23,794 bases of DNA from a virus: positions 1 to 23,794 of IMG/VR virus record IMGVR_UViG_3300042451_000020, one strand, 5' to 3'. How positions within the stretch are numbered: the stretch's first letter is position 1; the number at the start of each line of letters is the position of its first letter. Shown piece by piece: positions 13,152-21,371 of this stretch. The notes under the pieces were generated by a model. The model saw only the letters and a program-made list of their open reading frames with translations. It searched no databases and was not told the DNA's origin. A program made the translations under genes and the position numbers.

Positions 13152-13549
13152 TGGCTTTAGTTAAAGTCAAAGTTACTTGCCCATGCTGCAAAGTCGATCA
13201 CGAAGAATATGACGAAAAGCAGTTTGATGACCGTGAAAAGTACCTTGCTTACTGGAATTTGCCGTTTGAAGGGGAAGAAGCTGACAAGGCATGGCGGCAA
13301 AAGCTGGAAATGACCCCAAAAGAAGCCCCTATGGTAATGCCTGACATTGAAGGACACATATCAATGGCTGATGGTACATGGGTTTCTAGCCGTTCTGCAC
13401 ACCGTGAGAATCTAAAGCGTAATAACTGCATTGAAATTGGCAATGATGTGCCTACCCAGCAAAAAACCATTGAAATTAGCCGCAAAGACCAAGAAGCCCG
13501 TAAACGGCAGATTGCAGAAATTGCTTACTCCAAACTTAACTACAGATAG
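13151..13549 (+). CDS. Conserved phage protein with N-terminal Cys cluster
   Basis: A 132-residue protein common just upstream of scaffold and capsid genes. The N-terminus has a CPCC cluster and His17 (residues 10-17), which could bind a metal, but there is no second cysteine pair. The conserved core is IEGHISMADGTWVSSRSAHR then ENLKRNNCIEIGND (67-99), shared by many phage proteins of this position. The tail is a charged helix. Function unknown. AAGGAG upstream and a TAATG overlap link it to the glycosyltransferase gene. Confidence 0.75.
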   Translation: MALVKVKVTCPCCKVDHEEYDEKQFDDREKYLAYWNLPFEGEEADKAWRQKLEMTPKEAPMVMPDIEGHISMADGTWVSSRSAHRENLKRNNCIEIGNDVPTQQKTIEISRKDQEARKRQIAEIAYSKLNYR

Positions 13550-13557
13550 GGAAAACC

Positions 13558-14649
13558 ATGTCAGATGACCGCAGAGAATTACTGGAAGCAGCCTTAGAAT
13601 CAGCCGAAGAAGGCACACTTGAAGCACCTATCGAAAAGGAGATTGAAGTAAATGACGATCCAATCCAAGCCGAAAACGCCAGCGAAGAAGGTAGCGTTGA
13701 AGAAAGCGACAACCGTGACGAAAAAGGTCGCTTTAAAGCCCAAGAAGCCAGCACCGACCAAGATAGTGTTGAAAAATCTGACTTGGTGGGAGAAGCTAGT
13801 GATGTTCCTGACGAGGAAATAAAACGCCCTACTACTTGGAAAAAAGAGTATGTAGAGGTATGGAACAAGATGCAGGAAGGCAAACCGCTAGATAAAGCGG
13901 AATTTGCTAAGTTTGCTGAATACGCCAACCAGCGTGAATCCGAGTACAAAAAGGGTGTTTCTGCATACAAAGCCGAAGCCGACAATGCACGGCAGCTTAC
14001 AGAAGCCATTGGCCCATTCATTCCTGAACTGCAAAAGCATGGTATTCACCCTGCCGCATGGATCAACAACTTAGGTAGGGCGCATTACACCCTAGCTAAT
14101 GGATCATACGACCAAAAGGTGCAAATGTTCCATCGACTTGCACAAGATTATGGCGTACAATTAAATTCAGATAGCTTACAAATGCCTGAACAGGCGTATG
14201 TAGACCCGTATCAGCAACAGTTAATGCAGCAGCTTCAAGCTACACAGCAACAAGTTCAGCAACTATCGCAGATTCGGGAGCAAGAGGAAAATGCTCGATT
14301 GACCCAAGAAATCAGTCGAGTAAGTAGTGACAAAGAGCGGTTTCCGCACTTTGAGATGGTAAGGGAAGATATGGCTCAATTACTTGAGCGAGGTTTAGCC
14401 CCAAACCTAGAAACGGCTTATGCCAAAGCGGTGCGTATGAATGACGAAGCGTACAAGTTAGAGCAGGAAAAACTCCTGAAATCGGCTAGTACCCAAGCGT
14501 CTAAGGCACAGCAAGTAGCTAGAGCTAAAGCAACTGCTGTTAGCCCACGATCCGTTACCCCTAGCGGTCAAGTGTCTAAATCAGATGCAAAGGATAGACG
14601 ATCCCTGTTGATGGCTAATTTGGCCGATGCAGAGGGTGGTCGGGTTTAA
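13558..14649 (+). CDS. Capsid scaffolding protein
   Basis: A 363-residue, highly acidic and helical protein directly before the major capsid gene, the usual place of the scaffold. Residues 1-88 are Glu/Asp/Ser-rich and probably disordered. RPTTWKKEYVEVWNKM (90-105) and LQKHGIHPAAWINNLGRAHY (158-177) are patterns of podovirus scaffold/head-assembly proteins. A Gln-rich coiled coil follows (217-250), then a basic Ser/Ala-rich end with DRRSLLMANLADAEGGRV, resembling the C-terminal coat-binding helix. The protein would direct procapsid assembly and leave or be degraded before packaging. No protease motif is visible. Confidence 0.85.
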   Translation: MSDDRRELLEAALESAEEGTLEAPIEKEIEVNDDPIQAENASEEGSVEESDNRDEKGRFKAQEASTDQDSVEKSDLVGEASDVPDEEIKRPTTWKKEYVEVWNKMQEGKPLDKAEFAKFAEYANQRESEYKKGVSAYKAEADNARQLTEAIGPFIPELQKHGIHPAAWINNLGRAHYTLANGSYDQKVQMFHRLAQDYGVQLNSDSLQMPEQAYVDPYQQQLMQQLQATQQQVQQLSQIREQEENARLTQEISRVSSDKERFPHFEMVREDMAQLLERGLAPNLETAYAKAVRMNDEAYKLEQEKLLKSASTQASKAQQVARAKATAVSPRSVTPSGQVSKSDAKDRRSLLMANLADAEGGRV

Positions 14650-14672
14650 CTTAACTAAATAAAGGAAATATC

Positions 14673-15653
14673 ATGGCTTTTGCTAACTCAGCAATCACCG
14701 ATATTATCGCTACCACCATTCAAAGTCGTAGCGGAGTATTGGCAGATAACTTAACACAAAACAATGCAATTCTTCAGCGTTTGAACTCCAAAGGTAATGT
14801 TCGCCCATTCTCGGGTGGTAATGTGATCTTGGAAGAAATCATGTACAACGACCCAGCAACCAACAATGCTAATAGCTATAGCGGTTACGAAGTCTTGAAC
14901 ATCACTCCTGATAGCCCAATCTCGGCTGCTCAGTTCAGCATCACTCAGTATGCTGATTCTGTGACCATGAGTGGTCTTGAAATGTTGCAAAACAGCAGCA
15001 AAGAAGCAATCATCGACCTTTTAGATGGTCGTATGCAAGTTTCTGAAGCCCGTTTGTTGAACCGCATTTCGGGTGACTTGTATGGTGACGGTACTGGTAA
15101 CGGTGGTAAGAACATCACAGGTCTAGCCGCTGCTGTTTCTACATCGCCTACAACTGGCACATACGGTGGTATTAACCGTGCAAACTGGGAATTTTGGCGT
15201 AACCAAGCAACAACTGGTGCTGATTCCGCTGCTTTGATCCAAGCTGCTATGACTACTGCTGCTATCAAATCTGTTCGTGGTAATGATAAGGTAGACCTTA
15301 TTATTGCTGGTAACACTTTGTATCAGCGTTATGTAGCTTCTTTGCAAGCGATTCAGCGTATTGCTGGTGTAGACGAAGGTGCAGCAGGTTTCGCATCCCT
15401 TAAGTTCTACGGTGGCGGTATGTCTGCTGATGTGGTATTAGGTGGTGGTATTGGCGCACAAGAGAACGCATTGTATATGTATCTCTTGAACACCGATTAC
15501 ATCTTCTTCCGCCCACACAAAGAGCGTAATTTCGTTCCTATCGGTGGCGAGCGTCAGTCGATTAACCAAGATGCAATCGTGAAGCTGTACGGTTGGGCAG
15601 GTAACTTAACTTGCTCTAACGCTTCATTGCAAGGTATCTTGACTGGTTCTTAA
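14673..15653 (+). CDS. Major capsid protein
   Basis: A 326-residue shell protein, identified by family pattern and place between scaffold and decoration genes. Typical segments are MAFANSAITDIIATTIQSRS, LADNLTQNNAILQRL (residues about 23-37), a G-rich loop FSGGNVILEEI, YSGYEVLNITPDSPISAAQF, and RISGDLYGDGTGNGG near 131-145 (an A-domain-like Gly loop). The C-terminal half has HKERNFVPIGGERQSINQDA. It should adopt the HK97 fold. AAAGGAAAT before the ATG is a strong ribosome site, as expected for the most abundant protein. No N-terminal delta domain or cleavage site is evident, in line with a separate scaffold. Confidence 0.9.
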   Translation: MAFANSAITDIIATTIQSRSGVLADNLTQNNAILQRLNSKGNVRPFSGGNVILEEIMYNDPATNNANSYSGYEVLNITPDSPISAAQFSITQYADSVTMSGLEMLQNSSKEAIIDLLDGRMQVSEARLLNRISGDLYGDGTGNGGKNITGLAAAVSTSPTTGTYGGINRANWEFWRNQATTGADSAALIQAAMTTAAIKSVRGNDKVDLIIAGNTLYQRYVASLQAIQRIAGVDEGAAGFASLKFYGGGMSADVVLGGGIGAQENALYMYLLNTDYIFFRPHKERNFVPIGGERQSINQDAIVKLYGWAGNLTCSNASLQGILTGS

Positions 15654-15680
15654 TCAACTGACTAATTAAAGGAAATTATC

Positions 15681-15977
15681 ATGTCATATAACATTACCCC
15701 TACCTCGGGCATTAACTTGGATGCGGTTGTAGAAACCAATCCAAACTCTGCTGGTACTGGCGTTCCTGTCAATGGCCCACTTGGTTCACAAGTGTTTGGC
15801 TCTGACGGTAAGCGTTATGTACTAGGTGTTGCTGGTGCAGCTATTGCGGCTTCTACAGCAACTTGCTCGATCAATGCTTCTACATTCGTTGTTACAGCTT
15901 CAGGTGGCTCATATGCAGCCCCAGCCGTTGCCGTAGCTTCAGGTGATTATGCTTGGTTCGCAGCTACTAGTGTTTAA
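15681..15977 (+). CDS. Putative capsid decoration (cement) protein
   Basis: A 98-residue, Ala/Gly/Ser/Val-rich beta protein immediately after the capsid gene. It has VNGPLGSQVFGSDGKRYVLG, then AGAAIAASTATCSINASTF and SYAAPAVAVASGDYAWFAAT. This small beta-barrel-like pattern is frequent in genes that follow major capsid genes and fits a head decoration protein that binds the shell surface. It shares the capsid gene's type of strong upstream site (AAAGGAAAT). The terminator that follows it ends the head block. Confidence 0.7.
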   Translation: MSYNITPTSGINLDAVVETNPNSAGTGVPVNGPLGSQVFGSDGKRYVLGVAGAAIAASTATCSINASTFVVTASGGSYAAPAVAVASGDYAWFAATSV

Positions 15978-15999
15978 TAGCATTTTGTAGTAAAAACAG

Positions 16000-16027
16000 G
16001 GGGTTACCTTAATCGGTAGCCCCTTTT
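16000..16027 (+). terminator. Rho-independent terminator after the head genes
   Basis: GGGGTTACC (16000-16008) pairs with GGTAGCCCC (16015-16023) with one G-T wobble, around the six-base loop ttaatc, followed by TTTT (16024-16027). It has A-rich sequence on its left side. It sits in the 87-base gap between the decoration gene and the next gene, the largest gap of the window. It would limit readthrough so that scaffold, capsid and decoration transcripts outnumber the tail transcripts. Confidence 0.85.
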
Positions 16028-16064
16028 ACCTTTAACTTTACCTAACTACTTAGGAGATTTAAAA

Positions 16065-16715
16065 ATGGCTTTACCTAGTGATACACAAGGAGCAGATTCA
16101 CGCTTACAAGTACGCTTCTACAAGAAATCCGTACAACAAGAGCAGGAATCCATAGACGCTGGCAGACCAATCTACAAAGACTTTGATTTTGTACATATCT
16201 GCGTTGCTGGCGATACCCTTACCGAAATCGACACTTATGCGCTACAAAACCATAAGCAGCGTTTCCCTATTCAATGGGCTAATTATATGAATAGACAAGG
16301 GGCGCATGACGAAGAAGTGGTTGGAACGCCTGTTTCAGAATGGCCTTTAGTATCAAAAAGCCAAGCTGAAGAATTAAGAGCAATTAAGTTCCAAACCGTA
16401 GAATCTATTGCACACGCTTCAGATCAACAGTTACAGCGTATGGGAATGATTGCAGGAATGTCACCCTATGCGTTCCGTGACAAGGCAAAGGCATTTTTAA
16501 ATCTAGCAACTACGGCAGCAGAAACCGATAAGCGTGAACATGAGATTAACGCTTTGAAAGAAGAACTTGCCAAAAAGGAACTAGAAACTGCTAAAATGAA
16601 GGCAGAAACAGATGCAAAGCTGGCACAAATGCAAGAGCAAATGGCCACTATACTTGCTGCTGTTGGTGAAAAGAAACCCCGTAAACAGAAAACGGTAGCC
16701 ACAGAGGAAGCCTAA
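16065..16715 (+). CDS. Conserved head-associated phage protein, unknown
   Basis: A 216-residue protein of a widely distributed family that follows capsid genes. Conserved parts include LQVRFYKKSVQQEQESIDAG, then RPIYKDFDFVHICVAGDTL, a GTPVSEWPLV core (about residue 87), and LRAIKFQTVESIAHASDQQL. The C-terminal third (150-200) is a Lys/Glu/Met-rich coiled coil with a basic tail EKKPRKQKT. The central part resembles a helix-hairpin segment often associated with nucleic-acid contact. It starts after the terminator with AGGAG upstream and its stop directly abuts the next gene in the same frame. No established role. Confidence 0.75.
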   Translation: MALPSDTQGADSRLQVRFYKKSVQQEQESIDAGRPIYKDFDFVHICVAGDTLTEIDTYALQNHKQRFPIQWANYMNRQGAHDEEVVGTPVSEWPLVSKSQAEELRAIKFQTVESIAHASDQQLQRMGMIAGMSPYAFRDKAKAFLNLATTAAETDKREHEINALKEELAKKELETAKMKAETDAKLAQMQEQMATILAAVGEKKPRKQKTVATEEA

Positions 16716-17618
16716 ATGTCATCCAACCTACTCCAATTGGTTCAGCAAGTAACTTCTGAACTTAACCTTGCCGTACCGACCTATGTAGTTGGTAACCCTA
16801 GCCAAGATGTGCAGCAAATTCTTGCGCTAATGAATCGTGCTGGATATGACCTCATTAAAGAGCATGATTGGCAAGCATTGGAGTTGGAATACCGTTTCTA
16901 CACCACAGCAATAACCACAACCTGCGACACCATTAACAACACTTATGATCTGTTAAATGTTGCCGATACCACAGGTTTGGACAATACCTATTCCATCGTA
17001 GGTACAGCTATTCCGCAAGATACTTATGTGCAATCTGTGACAGGATCAACCGTAACGACTACTCAGTTAGCTTCTGCTACAAGCGTTGGCGGTACTGTGA
17101 CCTTCAGTAAAACGAAGTATCCCTTACCGCCTGATTATGAAACAGTTACAGATAATACCCATTGGGACAAGACAAAACATTGGCAAATGCTTGGCCCAGT
17201 TGATGCACAGCAATGGCAATGGTTAAAATCAGGCTATATTTCAACAGGCCCTAGGGTTCGCTGGCGTATTCTTGGCAATGAGTTTCAGATTTGGCCGCCT
17301 TACAATACCCTTGAATATTTAGGATTTGAGTACCGTTCTAAAGGATTTGTACGCAGTTTAACTGGCGAAGTAAAAAATAGCTTTACAGCAGACACAGACA
17401 CAACCGTTTTAGACGATTCTGTAATTGCTATATTGACCAAACTTAAATATTTCCAAATTAAATCTTTTGACACAACCGCATTGCAACAAGACTACAACCG
17501 TTATTTAAGCGTTGCCAAAGCAAACGACAAAGGATCAGCTACATTGTCATTTGCACCACAACCAAGTGCCGTTTTGATTGGTTGGGCAAACATTCCTGAT
17601 ACTGGTTACGGAAGCTAA
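16716..17618 (+). CDS. P22 gp4-like head-to-tail adaptor (tail accessory factor)
   Basis: A 300-residue protein with the helical N-terminus of the gp4/head-completion group (LLQLVQQVTSELNLAVPTYV, QILALMNRAGYDLIKEHDWQ) and a C-terminal half with YPLPPDYE, WQMLGPVDAQQWQWLKSGYI, RVRWRILGNEFQIWPPY and FEYRSKGF, found in podovirus adaptor proteins. It should form a ring below the portal and close the head after packaging. P22 gp4 is 166 residues; this is larger, partly because of an inserted beta-rich segment around residues 70-132 that includes VGTAIPQDTYVQSVTGSTVT. The stop of the previous gene touches its ATG in the same frame. Confidence 0.8.
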   Translation: MSSNLLQLVQQVTSELNLAVPTYVVGNPSQDVQQILALMNRAGYDLIKEHDWQALELEYRFYTTAITTTCDTINNTYDLLNVADTTGLDNTYSIVGTAIPQDTYVQSVTGSTVTTTQLASATSVGGTVTFSKTKYPLPPDYETVTDNTHWDKTKHWQMLGPVDAQQWQWLKSGYISTGPRVRWRILGNEFQIWPPYNTLEYLGFEYRSKGFVRSLTGEVKNSFTADTDTTVLDDSVIAILTKLKYFQIKSFDTTALQQDYNRYLSVAKANDKGSATLSFAPQPSAVLIGWANIPDTGYGS

Positions 17619-17620
17619 CT

Positions 17621-19621
17621 ATGGCAGTTGCACAACAACGCAAGGCTAATACTGCTAGTTTGGCTTCACCTATTGGCGGTTGGAACGCACGGGATTCACT
17701 AGCGGAAATGAATCCGCTTGATGCCGTACAGATGGTCAACTTTTTCCCCACGCCTACGGATGTGACTTTAAGGCAGGGATATACTCGCTATTCTCAGCTT
17801 ACAACTAGCACGGGCGTAGTTAGTATTAGCACCATAACATTTAATGACACCCTTGTAACTCTGACAACATCGACAGCGCATGGACTGTCAACAGATACTT
17901 TTATCTCTATTACAGGCGCAACACCATCAATTTACAACGGTATTCACCAAATTACCGTAATAGATAGCACAAGTTTTACTTACCGAGTTGCTTCTGTGCC
18001 TTCAGGAAATGCTACTGTTGTTGGAGCGTACACCATAGGGATAACAAACAATGTAGAAACGCTGATGAATTACAGCAGCCCTACAGTTCAAAAGCTATTT
18101 GCTGTTGCTGATGGCAAGATATACGACACATCGACCAATCCAGCTACCGTAGTATTTAGCGGTTTAGACAATAGCCGTTTTCAGCATATTAACTTTTCGA
18201 CTGCTGGCGGCAACTTTTTAGTTGCTGTTAACGGTCAAGACGCTGCTATGATTTATGACGGAGTGCGCTGGTTTAAGTTGGCGACCGTTACCGCAGCGCA
18301 GACAATTAGCACACTTACCAGTTCAGGAACAACGGCTACCGTAGTTACATCGTCAGCACATGGTCTTGTAACTGGCAATCGTATTCAAATGACAGGCGCA
18401 ACAGAAGCACCTTATAACGGTACTTTTGTTATTACTGTTACAAACACTACAACCTTTACTTACACGCTTGCTACGACCACTACAAGCCCCGCAACAGGAA
18501 CGCCTGTTTATAGCACTTTGGGCATTACTGGTATCAATAACAATCGTTTTGTGAATGTCAATTCTTTGCAAGAACGCATTTATTTTGTAGAAAAAGACAG
18601 TCTTAGCTTTTGGTACTTGCCTGTTGAATCGTTAGGTGGCGCAGCAACAGAATTTCCGCTTGGATCAATAGCTCGTAATGGTGGTTTTTTGCAAGCAATG
18701 GGTACTTGGACTATTGACGCTGGTTATGGCGTTGATGACTTTGGCGCATTCATTACTTCTATGGGTGAAGTTATTGTTTATAAAGGAACAGACCCTTCAG
18801 ACGCTAATGCTTGGTCTATGGTTGGCGTTTGGCAGATTGGGCAATCGTTTAACCGCAGGTGTTTCTTTAAATTTGGCGGTGATTTGCTGTTGATTACGCA
18901 AGGCGGCTTAGTGCCATTGGCGGCTGGCATTCAATCTAGCCGTTTAGACCCTCGAATTAACCTGACTGACAAGATTTTTTATGCAATGAGCCAAGCTGCA
19001 ACGCTTTATGCAGGTAATTTTGGTTGGCAAATTAACTATTTTGCTTCCGCTAATATGCTGATTCTTAATGTGCCTATTGAAAGTGGCTACGAACAATATG
19101 TAATGCACAACATTACTAAATCTTGGGCTAGATTTACCAATATTCCTGCTGTTTGCTGGGAAATGTCGGGTGGCGAAGGTATGTTCTTTGGTGCTAATGG
19201 CTTTATTGGTAAGTTTTACGATGGATTTAGCGACCAAGGCAATAACATTGTAGGTAATGTGCAGCAAGCGTACAGCTATTTTGACAGTCGTGGGCAATTA
19301 AAACGGTTTACTTTAGTTCGCCCTATTTTGCAAACAAATAGCCAAGTTCCTACTGTTTTATGCGGCATTAGTACCGACTTTGACACCGTAAACCTATCAA
19401 ACGAAATTACATTTAACCCTAGTCTGTCAACCGCAAGTACATGGGACACGGCTAAATGGGATCAAAATAATTGGGGTTCGGGACTTACCGTAACTAAAGT
19501 TTGGCAAGGCGTAAATGGAATAGGTTACTCAGGTTCAGTTAATTTAAGTGTTGCATCGCAAGGTGTAGATTTTAGATGGGCAAGCACGGATTATGTGATG
19601 GAGCGTGGGGGTGTTTTGTAA
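17621..19621 (+). CDS. P22 gp10-like packaged-DNA stabilisation/tail hub protein
   Basis: A 666-residue, strand-rich protein of the P22 gp10 type that forms the hub below the gp4-like ring. Recognisable are SPIGGWNARDSLAEMNPLDA near the start, VKLFAVADGKIYD-like blade repeats (about 157-170), ERIYFVEKDSLSFWYLP, LLLITQGGLVPLAAG and NITKSWARFTNIPAVCWEM, indicating a beta-propeller-like body. P22 gp10 is 472 residues; the extra length comes largely from two inserted Ig-like copies (about 66-138 and 228-298). The protein would plug or stabilise packaged DNA and connect fibres or spikes to the tail. It lies two bases after the gp4-like gene. Confidence 0.82.
   Translation: MAVAQQRKANTASLASPIGGWNARDSLAEMNPLDAVQMVNFFPTPTDVTLRQGYTRYSQLTTSTGVVSISTITFNDTLVTLTTSTAHGLSTDTFISITGATPSIYNGIHQITVIDSTSFTYRVASVPSGNATVVGAYTIGITNNVETLMNYSSPTVQKLFAVADGKIYDTSTNPATVVFSGLDNSRFQHINFSTAGGNFLVAVNGQDAAMIYDGVRWFKLATVTAAQTISTLTSSGTTATVVTSSAHGLVTGNRIQMTGATEAPYNGTFVITVTNTTTFTYTLATTTTSPATGTPVYSTLGITGINNNRFVNVNSLQERIYFVEKDSLSFWYLPVESLGGAATEFPLGSIARNGGFLQAMGTWTIDAGYGVDDFGAFITSMGEVIVYKGTDPSDANAWSMVGVWQIGQSFNRRCFFKFGGDLLLITQGGLVPLAAGIQSSRLDPRINLTDKIFYAMSQAATLYAGNFGWQINYFASANMLILNVPIESGYEQYVMHNITKSWARFTNIPAVCWEMSGGEGMFFGANGFIGKFYDGFSDQGNNIVGNVQQAYSYFDSRGQLKRFTLVRPILQTNSQVPTVLCGISTDFDTVNLSNEITFNPSLSTASTWDTAKWDQNNWGSGLTVTKVWQGVNGIGYSGSVNLSVASQGVDFRWASTDYVMERGGVL
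17816..18034 (+). repeat. Ig-like insert, copy 1
   Basis: This segment encodes VVSISTITFNDTLVTLTTST, AHGLSTDTFISITGATPSIY, NGIHQITVIDSTSFTYRVAS. The same layout (threonine strand, AHGL, ITGAT..YNG, ITV..S..FTY) recurs 480 bases later. Such modules occur inserted in many phage structural proteins. Confidence 0.75.
18302..18514 (+). repeat. Ig-like insert, copy 2
   Basis: Encodes ISTLTSSGTTATVVTSSAHG, LVTGNRIQMTGATEAPYNGT, FVITVTNTTTFTYTLAT, the second copy of the AHGL/TGAT/YNG/FTY module in the same gene. The protein copies are clearly related but differ in sequence, so the duplication is not recent. Confidence 0.75.
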
Positions 19622-20041
19622 ATGCTTTGTTTGGACAAGGATTTAGTTGGCCCTTGGATAGCTAGGCATTGCAATATGACTTGGACACCTGATAATTCAA
19701 CTGCAATTGGGTTATTAAAAGACAATGATTTAGTAGCTGGTGTTTGGTATGAGGATTACAACAAAGTTTCAATAATGTGCCATATAGCCATAACTGGCAA
19801 AATGACACCTAAATATTTAAATGTTATTTTTGACTATCCTTTTGTACAATTAGGGGTAGAAAAGATAGTTGTACCCGTACTTAGTGACAATAAAGTATCA
19901 ACCAAATTTGTAAAAAATTTGGGATTTGAAGAAAAAGCTCGATTATCTGAAGTTTCGCCTGATGGTGATATGGTATTTTTTGTAATGTCTAAGGACAAAT
20001 GTAAATTTATAGGAGAACGATATGGGAAAAGGCGGAGGTAG
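19622..20041 (+). CDS. GNAT-family acetyltransferase
   Basis: A 139-residue GNAT-type protein matching a small group often found next to gp10-like tail genes. It has LVAGVWYEDYNKVSIMCHIA (strands 2-4), YLNVIFDYPFVQLGVEKIVV and LSDNKVSTKFVKNLGFEEKA, the usual last GNAT part with N..S..F...LGF. The classical acetyl-CoA loop (QxxGxG/A) is replaced by a helix beginning with MTPKYLNVIF, as in other phage members, so activity is likely but not assured. Such enzymes acetylate amines on proteins or small molecules; the target is unknown. Its stop overlaps the next gene by 20 bases and its start touches the gp10-like stop in the same frame. Confidence 0.8.
   Translation: MLCLDKDLVGPWIARHCNMTWTPDNSTAIGLLKDNDLVAGVWYEDYNKVSIMCHIAITGKMTPKYLNVIFDYPFVQLGVEKIVVPVLSDNKVSTKFVKNLGFEEKARLSEVSPDGDMVFFVMSKDKCKFIGERYGKRRR
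20011..20015 (+). promoter_or_regulatory. Ribosome binding site inside the acetyltransferase gene
   Basis: AGGAG six bases before ATG 20022, within the last codons of the preceding gene. It is a near-ideal site and fixes the overlapping start of the ejection protein. Confidence 0.7.
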
Positions 20042-21371
20042 TGCCCCACCACCACCTGATTATGCTGGTGCTGCTCAACAAACAGCGGCAGGTAACTTAG
20101 AAGCCGCCCGTGTTGCTACTAAAGCAAACAGGGTAAACCAAGTTACACCTTATGGCTCTTTGACTTACACGCAAAATCAATCGCCTACATTTAATGCTGA
20201 AGGATATAGAACAGCTTTAGATGCATACAATCAGGCAAGGCAGTCATATCAGCCACAAACTGATGAATACGGCAATGTGTACAACCCAATGCCTACTGCG
20301 CCAAATTACAATGATTTTATGATGGCTGCCGATCCTGATTCGGGATGGACAGCAACACAATCTTTAAGCCCTGAACAACAAGAAATTCTTAACTATCAAA
20401 ATCAAACCAGTATTGGACTTGGTAAGTTGGCAGGTCAAGGTCTTGGTTATGTTGAAGATATGCTTAATACGCCTTTTGACACTAGCCGATTGGCAGAATT
20501 GCAGTCACGGGTTAGCCCTGCGGATATGCAACGCCTTACTGGTCAAGCTAACCTTGGTCAAATGGGTGAAGCTGAAAGACAATTACGGGCAGGTCAAGCA
20601 CCAAATTTACAAACATCTATCGGTCAAAACGCAGGTATGGAAGGTTGGGATCGTGCAAGCAATCTGTTAATGCAACGCCTTGACCCGCAATTAGAACGCC
20701 AATCAGAGCGTTTAGATGCTCAATTGGCAGCACAAGGCATTCCTATGGGTTCAGAAGCATATACCCGTGCCAAGCAAGACCTTGCAATGCAACAAAACGA
20801 TGCTAGAACGCAAGCCCAGCTACAGGCACAAGGCATTCAACAAAATCTGTTTGGTCAAGAATTGCAAGCTGGTCAGTTTGGTAATCAAGCTATGCTTGGT
20901 CAGAATCAAGCGCAATTGGCTAATCTTGGCTTTACCAATCAAGCAACGCAACAAGACTTTGCTAATCAATTGGCTGGAATGGGCTTTAATAACCAGCAAA
21001 TTCAGCAAATGTACCAAAACCAACAAGCACAGCAACAAGCTAATAACGCTATTGCACAGCAAGAATATGCTAACCGAATGGGTGGCGCAAACTTGTCTAA
21101 CCAAGCCCGTCAGCAAGGTTTACAAGAACAAGCCTACCTGCGTAATGAACCACTAAATACCCTTTCTGCGGTGCGTACTGGTTCACAGGTGACTGGCCCA
21201 CAATTTGTAAATTCATTTAACCAAGCTACAACGCAAGGCCCTGATTTATTGGGCGCACAACAAATGAATTACAACGCTCAAATGGGTGCTTATAACGCCC
21301 AGCAAGCAGGTCAAAACAGCATGACTAGCGGATTAATGGGATTGGCTGGTGCAGGAGTAATGGCGTTCTAA
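20022..21371 (+). CDS. Putative internal/ejection protein (GGGSAPPPPDY type)
   Basis: A 449-residue Gln/Asn/Ala-rich helical protein. The first residues MGKGGGSAPPPPDYAGAAQQ, then ANRVNQVTPYGSLTYTQ and LSPEQQEILNYQNQTSIGLG, define a common family in podovirus genomes downstream of the tail hub, where DNA-ejection (pilot) proteins are encoded. Residues about 240-360 are repeated Gln-rich helices, and the C-terminus is a short hydrophobic Gly/Ala/Met segment (GLMGLAGAGVMAF) that could insert in a membrane. The role in ejection follows from position and composition, not from a catalytic motif. Confidence 0.72.
   Translation: MGKGGGSAPPPPDYAGAAQQTAAGNLEAARVATKANRVNQVTPYGSLTYTQNQSPTFNAEGYRTALDAYNQARQSYQPQTDEYGNVYNPMPTAPNYNDFMMAADPDSGWTATQSLSPEQQEILNYQNQTSIGLGKLAGQGLGYVEDMLNTPFDTSRLAELQSRVSPADMQRLTGQANLGQMGEAERQLRAGQAPNLQTSIGQNAGMEGWDRASNLLMQRLDPQLERQSERLDAQLAAQGIPMGSEAYTRAKQDLAMQQNDARTQAQLQAQGIQQNLFGQELQAGQFGNQAMLGQNQAQLANLGFTNQATQQDFANQLAGMGFNNQQIQQMYQNQQAQQQANNAIAQQEYANRMGGANLSNQARQQGLQEQAYLRNEPLNTLSAVRTGSQVTGPQFVNSFNQATTQGPDLLGAQQMNYNAQMGAYNAQQAGQNSMTSGLMGLAGAGVMAF

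Noticed and set aside
13536-14021. 161-residue minus-strand frame opposite the scaffold gene
   Set aside because: Ser-rich antisense shadow of an acidic coding region; no ribosome site or family pattern, and all other genes are on the plus strand.
20716-21156. 146-residue plus frame inside the ejection protein
   Set aside because: Shifted frame through Gln-rich repeats; no start site or motif, while the overlapping gene has AGGAG and a known N-terminus.
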